Assembly (NCBI GenBank): GCA_045121595.1
Contig: JBGVGI010000003.1
Span: 62,001-126,000, forward strand
Reading direction: 5' to 3'
Source of the DNA: Fumia sp045121595
GTDB taxonomy: Bacteria > Bacillota > Clostridia > Oscillospirales > Ruminococcaceae
DNA length: 64,000 nt
Position 1 is the stretch's first letter. Every line of letters starts with the position of its first letter. Shown piece after piece: positions 25,119 through 32,797 of this stretch. The notes beneath the pieces were generated by a model that was given only the letters and a program-made list of their open reading frames with translations, did not search any database and was not told the origin of the DNA. A program made the position numbers and the translations under genes.

Positions 25119-28100
25119 TTAGTCCTCCCTTTTCACAGCAAGTGTTGTCTTTTCGCCGTTGATATCCCATTCCATAACAAAGCCGTCAGTTTCGCCGATA
25201 ACGATGTTATTTGCTAAAACGTCACCTTTGATTTCGTCAGCGTAAGCGTTAAGGATTTCTGCTACCTTGTCACTGCCATTTGCATAGACGGTGATGCGGT
25301 CCATAACGTCAAATCCTGCTTCTTTACGCATCGACTGGATTTTACTGATAATTTCTCTTACGAAGCCTTCTTTGATAAGCTCGTCGGTAAGACGGGTATC
25401 GAGTACCACTGTGATACCGCGGTCAGTAAGAGTTGTGTATCCTTCAATCTGTGAAGTTTCGATAAGCAAATCTTCTTCGGCAAGTTTAATTTCGCCGTCG
25501 GAAAGTGTTACTGTAATTTCGCCGTTTGCATCAAGCTCTTTTTTAGCCTTAGAGCCGTCGAGATTTGCCAATACTTCCCTGATTTCGTTGATTTTAGGAC
25601 CAAACTTACGTCCCAAAGTCTTAAGCTGAGGTTTAAAGGAGTAGGAAACGAAGTCACCTGTATTCTCAACAAAGGAAAGCTCCTTAATATTAAGCTCGTC
25701 TAAAACGATATCGCGGTAGATTTCGTCAAGAGGAGTTTCAGCCTTAACAGCCATATGAGAAAGAGGCTGACGGTTTTTGCGGTTGGAAGTATTTCTTGCG
25801 GCACGACCCAAAGTTACAATCTGCAAAACTTCTTCCATATCGCTTTCAAGCTTCTTGTCAATCAAAGCTTCATCTGCTACGGGGTAATCGCAAAGGTGGA
25901 TACTTTCGGGAGCAGATTTATCAAGACTGCAAACCAAGTTTCTGTAGATTTCCTCTGTCATAAAGGGAATCATCGGAGCTGCAACCTTACAGAGAGTAAC
26001 GAGTGCAGTGTAGAGAGTGAGGTAAGCGTTAATCTTATCCTCAGTAAGCTCCTGAACCCAGAAACGTTCGCGGTTTCTTCTTACGTACCAGTTACTCATT
26101 TCGTCTGCAAATTCCTGCAAAGCACGTGCGGCATCAGGAATGCGGTAGTTTTCGAGGTGGTCGTCAACTTCCTTAACAAGGCTGTTGAGTTTTGAAAGCA
26201 ACCACTTATCCATTACGTTTAAAGTATCCTTGTTGAGAGTATACTTCGTAGCGTCGAATTTATCAATATTTGCGTACAAAACAAAGAATGCGTAGGTATT
26301 CCACAATGTAGAAAGGAACTTTCTCTGTCCTTCCTGAACTGCCTTGCCGTAGAAACGGTTGGGAAGCCAGGGAGCGGAGTTTGAGTAGAAATACCAACGG
26401 ATAGAGTCTGCACCGTAGGTTTCGAGTGCGTCAAACGGGTCAACTGCGTTGCCTTTTGACTTACTCATCTTCTGTCCGTTTTCGTCCTGAACGTGGCCTA
26501 AAACGATAACGTTTTCGTAAGGTGCTTTATTGAAAATCAAAGTGGAAATTGCAAGGAGTGAGTAGAACCATCCTCTTGTCTGGTCAACTGCTTCCGAGAT
26601 AAACTGTGCGGGGAACTGAGCCTCAAAGAGGTCCTTGTTCTCGAAAGGATAATGGTGCTGAGCAAAAGGCATAGCACCCGAGTCAAACCAACAGTCGATA
26701 ACTTCGGGAACACGTTTCATCTGCTTACCACATTCGGGACAGGTGATGGTAACGGCATCCACGAAGGGACGGTGAAGCTCAATATCATCGGGACAGTTCG
26801 GGGACATTGACTTGAGTTCCTCGATACTGCCGATAGAATGGCGGTGACCGCATTCACATTCCCACACGTTTAAGGGAGTACCCCAGTAACGGTTACGGCT
26901 AATGCCCCAGTCCTGAACGTTTTCAAGCCAGTCGCCGAAACGTCCTTTACCGATACTTTCGGGAATCCAGTTGATTGTATTGTTATTTTTGATAAGGTCG
27001 TCCTTAACGTCGGTCATCTTGATAAACCAGGATTCACGAGCGTAGTAGATAAGGGGAGTATCACATCTCCAGCAGAAAGGATAGCTATGCTCAAACTTGG
27101 GAGCATCAAACAAAAGTCCACGTTTGTCAAGGTCTTTAAGCACTTCGGGGTCTGCATCCTTTACAAACATTCCTGCAAAGGGTGTGTCCTCTGTCATATG
27201 ACCGCTTCCGTCAACAAGCTGAACGAAAGGCATATCGTATTTTCTGCCGACTCTTGCGTCGTCTTCACCGAATGCAGGAGCCTGATGAACGACACCTGTA
27301 CCGTCTGTCAGAGTTACGTAGTTATCGCAAAGCACGTAGAACGCTTTTTTGTGCTGACGTTCTGCATGAGGAACTGCACAGTCAAAAAGCGGCTCGTACT
27401 CTTTGTATTCCATATCTTTACCAAGGAAGGTTTCGATAACTTCGTAAGCAGGAGTACCTGCTTCCTTGTCAGCGAGTTTTGAGAGCACTGTATCAAGCAA
27501 AGCTTCAGCCATATAGTAAGTATAGCCGTCAGCAGCTTTAACTTTTGCGTAAGTTTCGTCGGGGTTTACACAGAGTGCAACGTTTGAAGGCAAAGTCCAG
27601 GGAGTTGTAGTCCATGCAAGGATATAAGCGTCCTCGTCTTTAACCTTAAATCTTGCGATAGCGGAACGTTCTTTTACGTCTTTATAGCCCTGAGCTACCT
27701 CGTGGCTTGAAAGCGGTGTACCACAACGGGGGCAGTAAGGCACGATTTTAAAGCCTTTGTATAAAAGACCTTTGTCCCAGATCTGTTTTAATGCCCACCA
27801 TTCGGACTCGATAAAGTTGTTATCGTAAGTTACGTAAGGATCGTCCATATCTGCCCAGAAACCAACAGTCTGTGAGAAATCCTCCCACATACCTTTATAT
27901 TTCCAGACACTTTCTTTACATTTTGCGATAAAAGGTTCAAGACCGTAAGCTTCAATCTGTTCCTTGCCGTTGATACCAAGGAGTTTTTCAACCTCAAGCT
28001 CAACGGGGAGACCGTGGGTATCCCAACCTGCTTTTCTTGGAACTTTGTAACCTTTCATAGTGCGGTAACGGGGAATCATATCCTTGATAACCCTTGTTAA

Positions 28101-28277
28101 AACGTGACCGATATGAGGCTTTCCGTTAGCGGTGGGAGGGCCGTCATAAAACATATAGGTCGGGCAGTCTTTTCTGTCCTCGATACTCTTTTCAAAAATG
28201 TGGTTTTCACGCCAGAACTCTTCAATTTTCTTTTCACGTTCTGTGAAATTCAAATTTGTCGAAACCTTCTCGTACAT
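25119..28277 (-). CDS. ileS: Isoleucyl-tRNA synthetase
   Basis: Class I aminoacyl-tRNA synthetase of 1052 residues. DGPPTANGKPHIGHVL contains the HIGH signature near residue 48-63 and KMSKSKGNAVDP the KMSKS loop. The CP1 editing domain lies between, and a zinc site CECGHRH...CPECGK appears within it. The length and sequence suit the long IleS type found in many Clostridia. AGGAGG precedes the ATG at 28277. Expression is controlled by the T-box upstream. It is the first gene of the ileS-fhs-rodA/ftsW-rsmD-coaD operon. Confidence 0.97.
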   Translation of the reverse strand: MYEKVSTNLNFTEREKKIEEFWRENHIFEKSIEDRKDCPTYMFYDGPPTANGKPHIGHVLTRVIKDMIPRYRTMKGYKVPRKAGWDTHGLPVELEVEKLLGINGKEQIEAYGLEPFIAKCKESVWKYKGMWEDFSQTVGFWADMDDPYVTYDNNFIESEWWALKQIWDKGLLYKGFKIVPYCPRCGTPLSSHEVAQGYKDVKERSAIARFKVKDEDAYILAWTTTPWTLPSNVALCVNPDETYAKVKAADGYTYYMAEALLDTVLSKLADKEAGTPAYEVIETFLGKDMEYKEYEPLFDCAVPHAERQHKKAFYVLCDNYVTLTDGTGVVHQAPAFGEDDARVGRKYDMPFVQLVDGSGHMTEDTPFAGMFVKDADPEVLKDLDKRGLLFDAPKFEHSYPFCWRCDTPLIYYARESWFIKMTDVKDDLIKNNNTINWIPESIGKGRFGDWLENVQDWGISRNRYWGTPLNVWECECGHRHSIGSIEELKSMSPNCPDDIELHRPFVDAVTITCPECGKQMKRVPEVIDCWFDSGAMPFAQHHYPFENKDLFEAQFPAQFISEAVDQTRGWFYSLLAISTLIFNKAPYENVIVLGHVQDENGQKMSKSKGNAVDPFDALETYGADSIRWYFYSNSAPWLPNRFYGKAVQEGQRKFLSTLWNTYAFFVLYANIDKFDATKYTLNKDTLNVMDKWLLSKLNSLVKEVDDHLENYRIPDAARALQEFADEMSNWYVRRNRERFWVQELTEDKINAYLTLYTALVTLCKVAAPMIPFMTEEIYRNLVCSLDKSAPESIHLCDYPVADEALIDKKLESDMEEVLQIVTLGRAARNTSNRKNRQPLSHMAVKAETPLDEIYRDIVLDELNIKELSFVENTGDFVSYSFKPQLKTLGRKFGPKINEIREVLANLDGSKAKKELDANGEITVTLSDGEIKLAEEDLLIETSQIEGYTTLTDRGITVVLDTRLTDELIKEGFVREIISKIQSMRKEAGFDVMDRITVYANGSDKVAEILNAYADEIKGDVLANNIVIGETDGFVMEWDINGEKTTLAVKRED

Positions 28278-28308
28278 ACTAATCCTCCTAAAATTATGGG
28301 TACAGGTA

Positions 28309-28343
28309 AAAATAAATTCCCTCATCCGTACAGGACGAAGGAA
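28309..28343 (-). terminator. T-box terminator of ileS
   Basis: TTCCTTCGTCC-TGTAC-GGATGAGGGAA stem (with two G-U pairs) followed by TTTATTTTT on the minus strand. It is the terminator half of the ileS T-box. Confidence 0.85.
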
Positions 28344-28544
28344 ACTTCTTAAACCACCTATACAACATACAATAAATATGTCTCCCCGCTAACGGTGGGA
28401 TTCCGTCAACACTTACTTATTTTCAGTGCGAAACTCGGGAGTGATTTTCACAAAATCCGCTACTCGTACCGGGCTTCCACCATCCCCGATTCGCTTTGAC
28501 TTTCGCTGGAAAGCTACTGTCTCCGTCAACGTCTTTACATTCTT
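28309..28544 (-). promoter_or_regulatory. T-box leader of ileS (specifier AUC)
   Basis: tRNA-sensing leader of about 235 nt. The stem I apical segment GGGGATGGTGGAAGCCC and the specifier region AAAATCACTCCCGAG are both recognisable, with the ATC specifier at 28445-28443 for tRNA-Ile. The CACCGTTA segment follows. The antiterminator bulge keeps TGGT (28356-28353), which can pair with the tRNA ACCA end, but the usual ACCGCG of the T-box sequence is replaced by TTTAAG. A terminator follows. Uncharged tRNA-Ile should allow read-through. Confidence 0.9.
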
Positions 28545-28550
28545 ACTCTA

Positions 28551-28579
28551 AGAGTACCACTTTTTAAAGAAAATGTCAA
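28551..28579 (-). promoter_or_regulatory. Promoter of the ileS operon
   Basis: TTGACA (28579-28574), 17-bp spacer, TACTCT (28556-28551) on the minus strand, immediately upstream of the T-box. Confidence 0.8.
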
Positions 28580-28583
28580 GAGT

Positions 28584-28610
28584 TTCCTCACCACAAGGCA
28601 AGGAAACCCT
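28584..28610 (-). terminator. Possible terminator after the sugar isomerase genes
   Basis: GGTTTCCT and AGGAAACC-like arms (GTTTCCT/AGGAAAC) around a 12-nt loop, just beyond the stop at 28614. The following T-rich stretch overlaps the ileS -35 region. Confidence 0.45.
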
Positions 28611-28613
28611 CAA

Positions 28614-29378
28614 TTAATCAAGTGTATTAAGATAATCTATACTCTGTTTTGAGTAATCAAGACTCACACGACCTGAGTTTTCGCATTCGACTACCATCAT
28701 AACGCCGTTTTTTATTGCCCAGTCGTGGATAGCCTTTATATCGGTTTCGCCATACCCGACGGGACGGTCTTCAACGCCAACGCGGTGATTTCCGAAATAA
28801 AAATCTTTTTCCTTGCAAGCAATACCGTCTTTAAGATGGAGAAATCTCACTCTGTCTTTGTATTTGTTTAAAAACTCAATGGTGTCAATTCTTGCGTTAT
28901 AAAGCCAGAAAGTATCGACTTCAAGTTCCATCTCGGTTTTGGTAAGAACGTCTTCTGCAAAGGTAGTACCGTCATCCACCTTCAAAAACTCACCATCGTG
29001 GTTATGAAAAGCAAAATGCATACCGATTGCCTTAAGCCTTTTATCTATATCGTTGAATTTTGCGATAAGGTCTTTCTTTTTCTCAGGTGTTGACCAGTCA
29101 CAACAAGGAATGATAAATGTATCACAACCGAGTATTTTGTGAAAAGCAACCGTTTCGTCAAATTTATCGGGCAAAAGGACATCTTCGTGAAGGTGGGCTG
29201 CTGAACATTTCACCCCGTACTTATCCATAAAGCCTTTTATTTCTTCGGCGGTATGGCCGTGATATTCACAAAACTCAACGTATTTGTAACCCATTTGAGC
29301 AACGGCTCTGATACCCTCTTCAAGTGAAGTTTCGCTTACATAATCTTCTACCGAATAAAGCTGTATACTGTAATCCAT
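28614..29378 (-). CDS. Sugar phosphate isomerase/epimerase (xylose isomerase-like TIM barrel)
   Basis: AP-endonuclease-2-like TIM-barrel enzyme of 254 residues, a family that isomerises or epimerises sugars and inososes with a divalent metal. Candidate metal ligands are in MELEVDTFW, RFLHLKDGIA and VVECEN. It is a tandem paralogue of the next gene. The C-terminal 90 residues are the most alike (VGYGEtDIKAI and IDYLnTL in both). Starts 4 bp after it. Substrate unknown. Confidence 0.82.
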   Translation of the reverse strand: MDYSIQLYSVEDYVSETSLEEGIRAVAQMGYKYVEFCEYHGHTAEEIKGFMDKYGVKCSAAHLHEDVLLPDKFDETVAFHKILGCDTFIIPCCDWSTPEKKKDLIAKFNDIDKRLKAIGMHFAFHNHDGEFLKVDDGTTFAEDVLTKTEMELEVDTFWLYNARIDTIEFLNKYKDRVRFLHLKDGIACKEKDFYFGNHRVGVEDRPVGYGETDIKAIHDWAIKNGVMMVVECENSGRVSLDYSKQSIDYLNTLD

Positions 29379-29382
29379 TTTA

Positions 29383-30159
29383 TTACTCCTCGAGTGTTTT
29401 AAGATAGTCTATGCACTGTTTACTGCAATAAAGTCCCGACGGCTCACGGTTTTCACATTCAATTATCATAGGAACATTGTTTTTTATTGCCCACTCACGG
29501 ATAGCCTTGATATCATTTTCGCCATATCCCACGGGACGATGTTCAACACCAATACGATGTTTACCGAAAATCATTTCCTCTTCCTTACAGGAAATGCCGT
29601 CTTTGATATGCAAAACTCTTATTCTGTCTTTGTATTTGTTAAGGAAATCTATGGTGTCAATCCTTGCGTTGAAAGTCCAGAAGGTATCAACTTCAAGTTC
29701 GATTGATGAACGGTTCAAAACGTCATCGGCAAATACGATATTGTATCCCGTTTTCATAAACTCCGAGTCATGGTTGTGGTACGCTAAATGCATACCTTCA
29801 CTTTCGAGTCTTTTCTGCCATTTTGCAAAATTTTCTATGAGTTCGTCGCGTTTTTCGGGAGTTGACCAGTCACATCCAGGGATGATCAAGGTATCACAAC
29901 CGATTGCCTTGTGAAATCTTATGGTTTCGTCGATTTTTTCTTCCTCAAACCAGGGGGTACCTGTATGAGCGCCCGATACTTTAAGGTCGTATTCTTCGAG
30001 AAAGCTTTTTATCTCCTCAGCAGTATGTCCGTAATATCCGCAAAACTCAACGTATTTGTAACCGAGTTTTGCCACCTCGCAAAGCACCTCCTTATAGGGT
30101 CTTTGCTTTGCCACATCTTCTACAGAGCACATCTGCAGACCGTATTCTGTCTTAGTCAT
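29383..30159 (-). CDS. Sugar phosphate isomerase/epimerase (xylose isomerase-like TIM barrel)
   Basis: Paralogue of the preceding gene, 258 residues. It has the same barrel signatures (YVEFCGYYGHTAEEIK, IELEVDTFWTFNARIDTI, RVLHIKDGISC, IIECENRE). The ATG at 30159 is chosen because GGAGGCG lies 7 bases upstream. The frame extends further up only through non-coding promoter sequence. First gene of a two-gene operon behind its own promoter. Confidence 0.82.
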   Translation of the reverse strand: MTKTEYGLQMCSVEDVAKQRPYKEVLCEVAKLGYKYVEFCGYYGHTAEEIKSFLEEYDLKVSGAHTGTPWFEEEKIDETIRFHKAIGCDTLIIPGCDWSTPEKRDELIENFAKWQKRLESEGMHLAYHNHDSEFMKTGYNIVFADDVLNRSSIELEVDTFWTFNARIDTIDFLNKYKDRIRVLHIKDGISCKEEEMIFGKHRIGVEHRPVGYGENDIKAIREWAIKNNVPMIIECENREPSGLYCSKQCIDYLKTLEE

Positions 30160-30182
30160 TATATCGCCTCCAATATATTTTA

Positions 30183-30210
30183 AGTATACCAAACTGAATG
30201 TAAATGTCAA
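30183..30210 (-). promoter_or_regulatory. Promoter of the sugar isomerase pair
   Basis: TTGACA (30210-30205), 16-bp spacer, TATACT (30188-30183) on the minus strand. It directly follows the terminator of the BspA-like gene. Confidence 0.78.
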
Positions 30211-30213
30211 TAA

Positions 30214-30240
30214 AAAATCCGCAGAAAAACCTGCGGATTT
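30214..30240 (-). terminator. Terminator of the BspA/dockerin genes
   Basis: AATCCGCAGG-TTTTT-CTGCGGATT hairpin followed by TTTTTA on the minus strand, just past the stop at 30245. Confidence 0.88.
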
Positions 30241-30244
30241 AATA

Positions 30245-32782
30245 CTATACCAGTATGTCAAAAAGAGAGCTCATATTGTTAAGATAACGGTTTATCTGGA
30301 TAATATCTTCGTTGCCGACAGTGGGTCCGGGGGTGTTAATGCCCGAAATATTGCCGACTTGCTCAAGATAGTAAAACTCATCTGTGTCGAAGACGCTGCG
30401 AAGGTTTGCAAGCTTTCGGTTCATCTGCATTACGTCAAGGTTGTTGATGATGCCGTCACCCGTCACGTCGCCGTAAAGCAGAATCTCAACGTTTTTCGTA
30501 ACGTTATCATCTTCGACGTATACGTTGTACCGTCTGCTGCAATGCTTTGCATCAAAGTACTTTGTCTTGTAAACTATCACGCTGTAGCTGCCGCTGTCAA
30601 GACCATCGAACGAGTAGGTATTAACGTTGCCTTTAAACTTCTGATTTGTTATGAGTGCACCGTCTTTAAGGAGTTCGACTGTAACGGTTTCATTCTTGTC
30701 GCCGTGGCATTTTACAGTACCTGAAATTGAAAAACCTTCTTTTTCGGTTGCAAAACAAACAGTTACACCGTTTAAATCTTCGTTTAATAAAACCTCATTC
30801 CACTCGTCCTCAGTGCCCTGATAGTATATATGTGATAACAAACCGCAGTTTTCAAAAGCACCCTTATCAATGCGTAAAACAGTTGCGGGAATGGTAATTT
30901 CCGTCATAAGATAACATCCGTCAAATGCACCTTCATTGATAGCCGTGATACCTTCTTTAATATCGCATTTTTCTATATACTCAGGATATGACTTAAAACC
31001 GCAGTCGGAACAAATTTCGCCCTCGCCACTTATAATAAGTGTTCCGTCAACACCTGTTTCCCAGCTTACACCGTTACAGGCTTCTTCGGAGGCAGGGCGT
31101 GTTTCAAAATGGAACACGGCTTCATCGAGAGCATCGTTTGACCTGCCGACAATAACCCTTTCCCATTCGCTTTCCGTACCCTTGTAATAAACGTTTTTAA
31201 GTGACACATTACTGAAAGCACTTTCATCAAGCATTTCAAGGCTGTTGGGCAAGGTGATTTCAGCAAGGCCTGTCGAGGTAAAGGCACAACTGCCTATTGT
31301 CCTGACACCATCGGGAATAACAATCTCATAATTTCCCCAAAGGTAATAGAAAGCATAATCGCCGATGTGCTCTACCTTTCTGCCCGTGGGGATTTCAAAG
31401 CCGTTACATGCAGTAACGAGGGTTTTCGTTGCCTTTTCAACGATGCAGTTGCCATCGGAAAAATAGTATTCGTTGTCAGCATCCACCGTCAGGCTTTCAA
31501 GCGAGGTACAGTCGTCGAATACGCGCTCCCCGATCCATTTGACATTTTTGGGGATTTCGACGTTTGTAAGAGATCTGCAACGGTGAAAAACAAAATCCTC
31601 GATGATTTCAACGCTCTCGGGAATCTCAATAAAAGCAAGGTCAAGGCAGTCATAGAACAAATCGGTCTCCAGCACCTTAAGATTTTTGGGTAATCTGACG
31701 CTCTTAAGGTTGTAGCAGTTTTTAAAAGCGCCGTAACCGATTTTTGTAACGTTGTCGGGGATATCTATTGTAGTGATATAGGTATCATAGAATGCGCGGT
31801 CACCGATTTCCTTAAGGGTATCGGGCAAGGTTACCTTGCCAAGCCACCCGATACCGTCAAAGGTATAATCACCGACAGAAGTAATGCCTTCATTGATTAT
31901 ACATTCTTTTATTTCTTGTCCGTATTCCACAAAGCCACATTCTTCGCAAAGCTCGCCCTCACCACTTATTTCGAGGATACCTTTGCCGTAAATTTCCCAG
32001 CTTATATCGGGGTTATACTCACAACCACCCGACGCAATGTAGCAAATGGGGTTGCTCATTACTCTTTCATACTCGTACATTAAATATAAAAGCTCAGAGT
32101 TCGGAACATCCATAAATTCAACATCGGAAAAAGCATAAACCGAGCTCAGAAGTGCTTTGGCGTTATATTTTTCTGCCAGTTCTTCATCGAAAACATCGTC
32201 CTTAAAACTTCCGTCTTCATTGAAAAACGCAGCGACATCATCATAACAAAGCTCCATATCCCAAAGCAGATTATATCGGTAATCGCCAAAGTATCCATCA
32301 GTTGTCACATCGGCAGAAGTGTTGTAGACTTCTTCCCATATACACGCGAGATCTTCAATGTCGTAATGACTAAGTTCGTCTTCATCTGAAGCGATAATTT
32401 CCCTGACAAAATCCTCAAACTCCTCAAGCCAGCGGTCATCAAAATCCTCTATGACGTAGTCGCACATATAGATTTTGCCGTAGTCTGCCCCTGAGGTATA
32501 ATCATAGCTTTCAGGTGCAGTCTCAAGTTCGCCGAAAACAATATTTTCGCAAAATGTCTTAAGCTCTTTTGCGGTAGTGATCTGAACAGTATGACTCTCG
32601 GTTATTCCGTTACGAAGGTAAGGCTGGGTAACGAAAATTGAGTCGTCTTTGTCTTTTATCTCAACTCTTGCAGCAAGGTAATCACCTTTGAAAGCAACAT
32701 CCTCCGAAGCTATAGCTGTCATTCCGTTAAAAGCAGTAAGAACAATGATAAGTGATAAAACTAAACTTAAAATCTTTTTCAT
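30245..32782 (-). CDS. BspA-like leucine-rich-repeat surface protein with dockerin module
   Basis: Secreted protein of 845 residues. Residues 1-26 form a signal peptide (MKKILSLVLSLIIVLTAFN). The first 250 residues are acidic and of unknown fold. Two blocks of LRR_5/BspA repeats follow (IGDRAFYDTYITTIDIPDNV type), then a carboxypeptidase-regulatory-like beta domain. The last 75 residues are a type I dockerin-like pair of Ca-binding loops, GDVTGDGIINNLDVMQMNRK and a second loop ending in NEDIIQINRYLNN. GGAGG precedes the ATG at 32782. Paralogue of the next gene. A role in adhesion or scaffold attachment is inference. Confidence 0.85.
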   Translation of the reverse strand: MKKILSLVLSLIIVLTAFNGMTAIASEDVAFKGDYLAARVEIKDKDDSIFVTQPYLRNGITESHTVQITTAKELKTFCENIVFGELETAPESYDYTSGADYGKIYMCDYVIEDFDDRWLEEFEDFVREIIASDEDELSHYDIEDLACIWEEVYNTSADVTTDGYFGDYRYNLLWDMELCYDDVAAFFNEDGSFKDDVFDEELAEKYNAKALLSSVYAFSDVEFMDVPNSELLYLMYEYERVMSNPICYIASGGCEYNPDISWEIYGKGILEISGEGELCEECGFVEYGQEIKECIINEGITSVGDYTFDGIGWLGKVTLPDTLKEIGDRAFYDTYITTIDIPDNVTKIGYGAFKNCYNLKSVRLPKNLKVLETDLFYDCLDLAFIEIPESVEIIEDFVFHRCRSLTNVEIPKNVKWIGERVFDDCTSLESLTVDADNEYYFSDGNCIVEKATKTLVTACNGFEIPTGRKVEHIGDYAFYYLWGNYEIVIPDGVRTIGSCAFTSTGLAEITLPNSLEMLDESAFSNVSLKNVYYKGTESEWERVIVGRSNDALDEAVFHFETRPASEEACNGVSWETGVDGTLIISGEGEICSDCGFKSYPEYIEKCDIKEGITAINEGAFDGCYLMTEITIPATVLRIDKGAFENCGLLSHIYYQGTEDEWNEVLLNEDLNGVTVCFATEKEGFSISGTVKCHGDKNETVTVELLKDGALITNQKFKGNVNTYSFDGLDSGSYSVIVYKTKYFDAKHCSRRYNVYVEDDNVTKNVEILLYGDVTGDGIINNLDVMQMNRKLANLRSVFDTDEFYYLEQVGNISGINTPGPTVGNEDIIQINRYLNNMSSLFDILV

Positions 32783-32797
32783 AATTTCCTCCACTTC

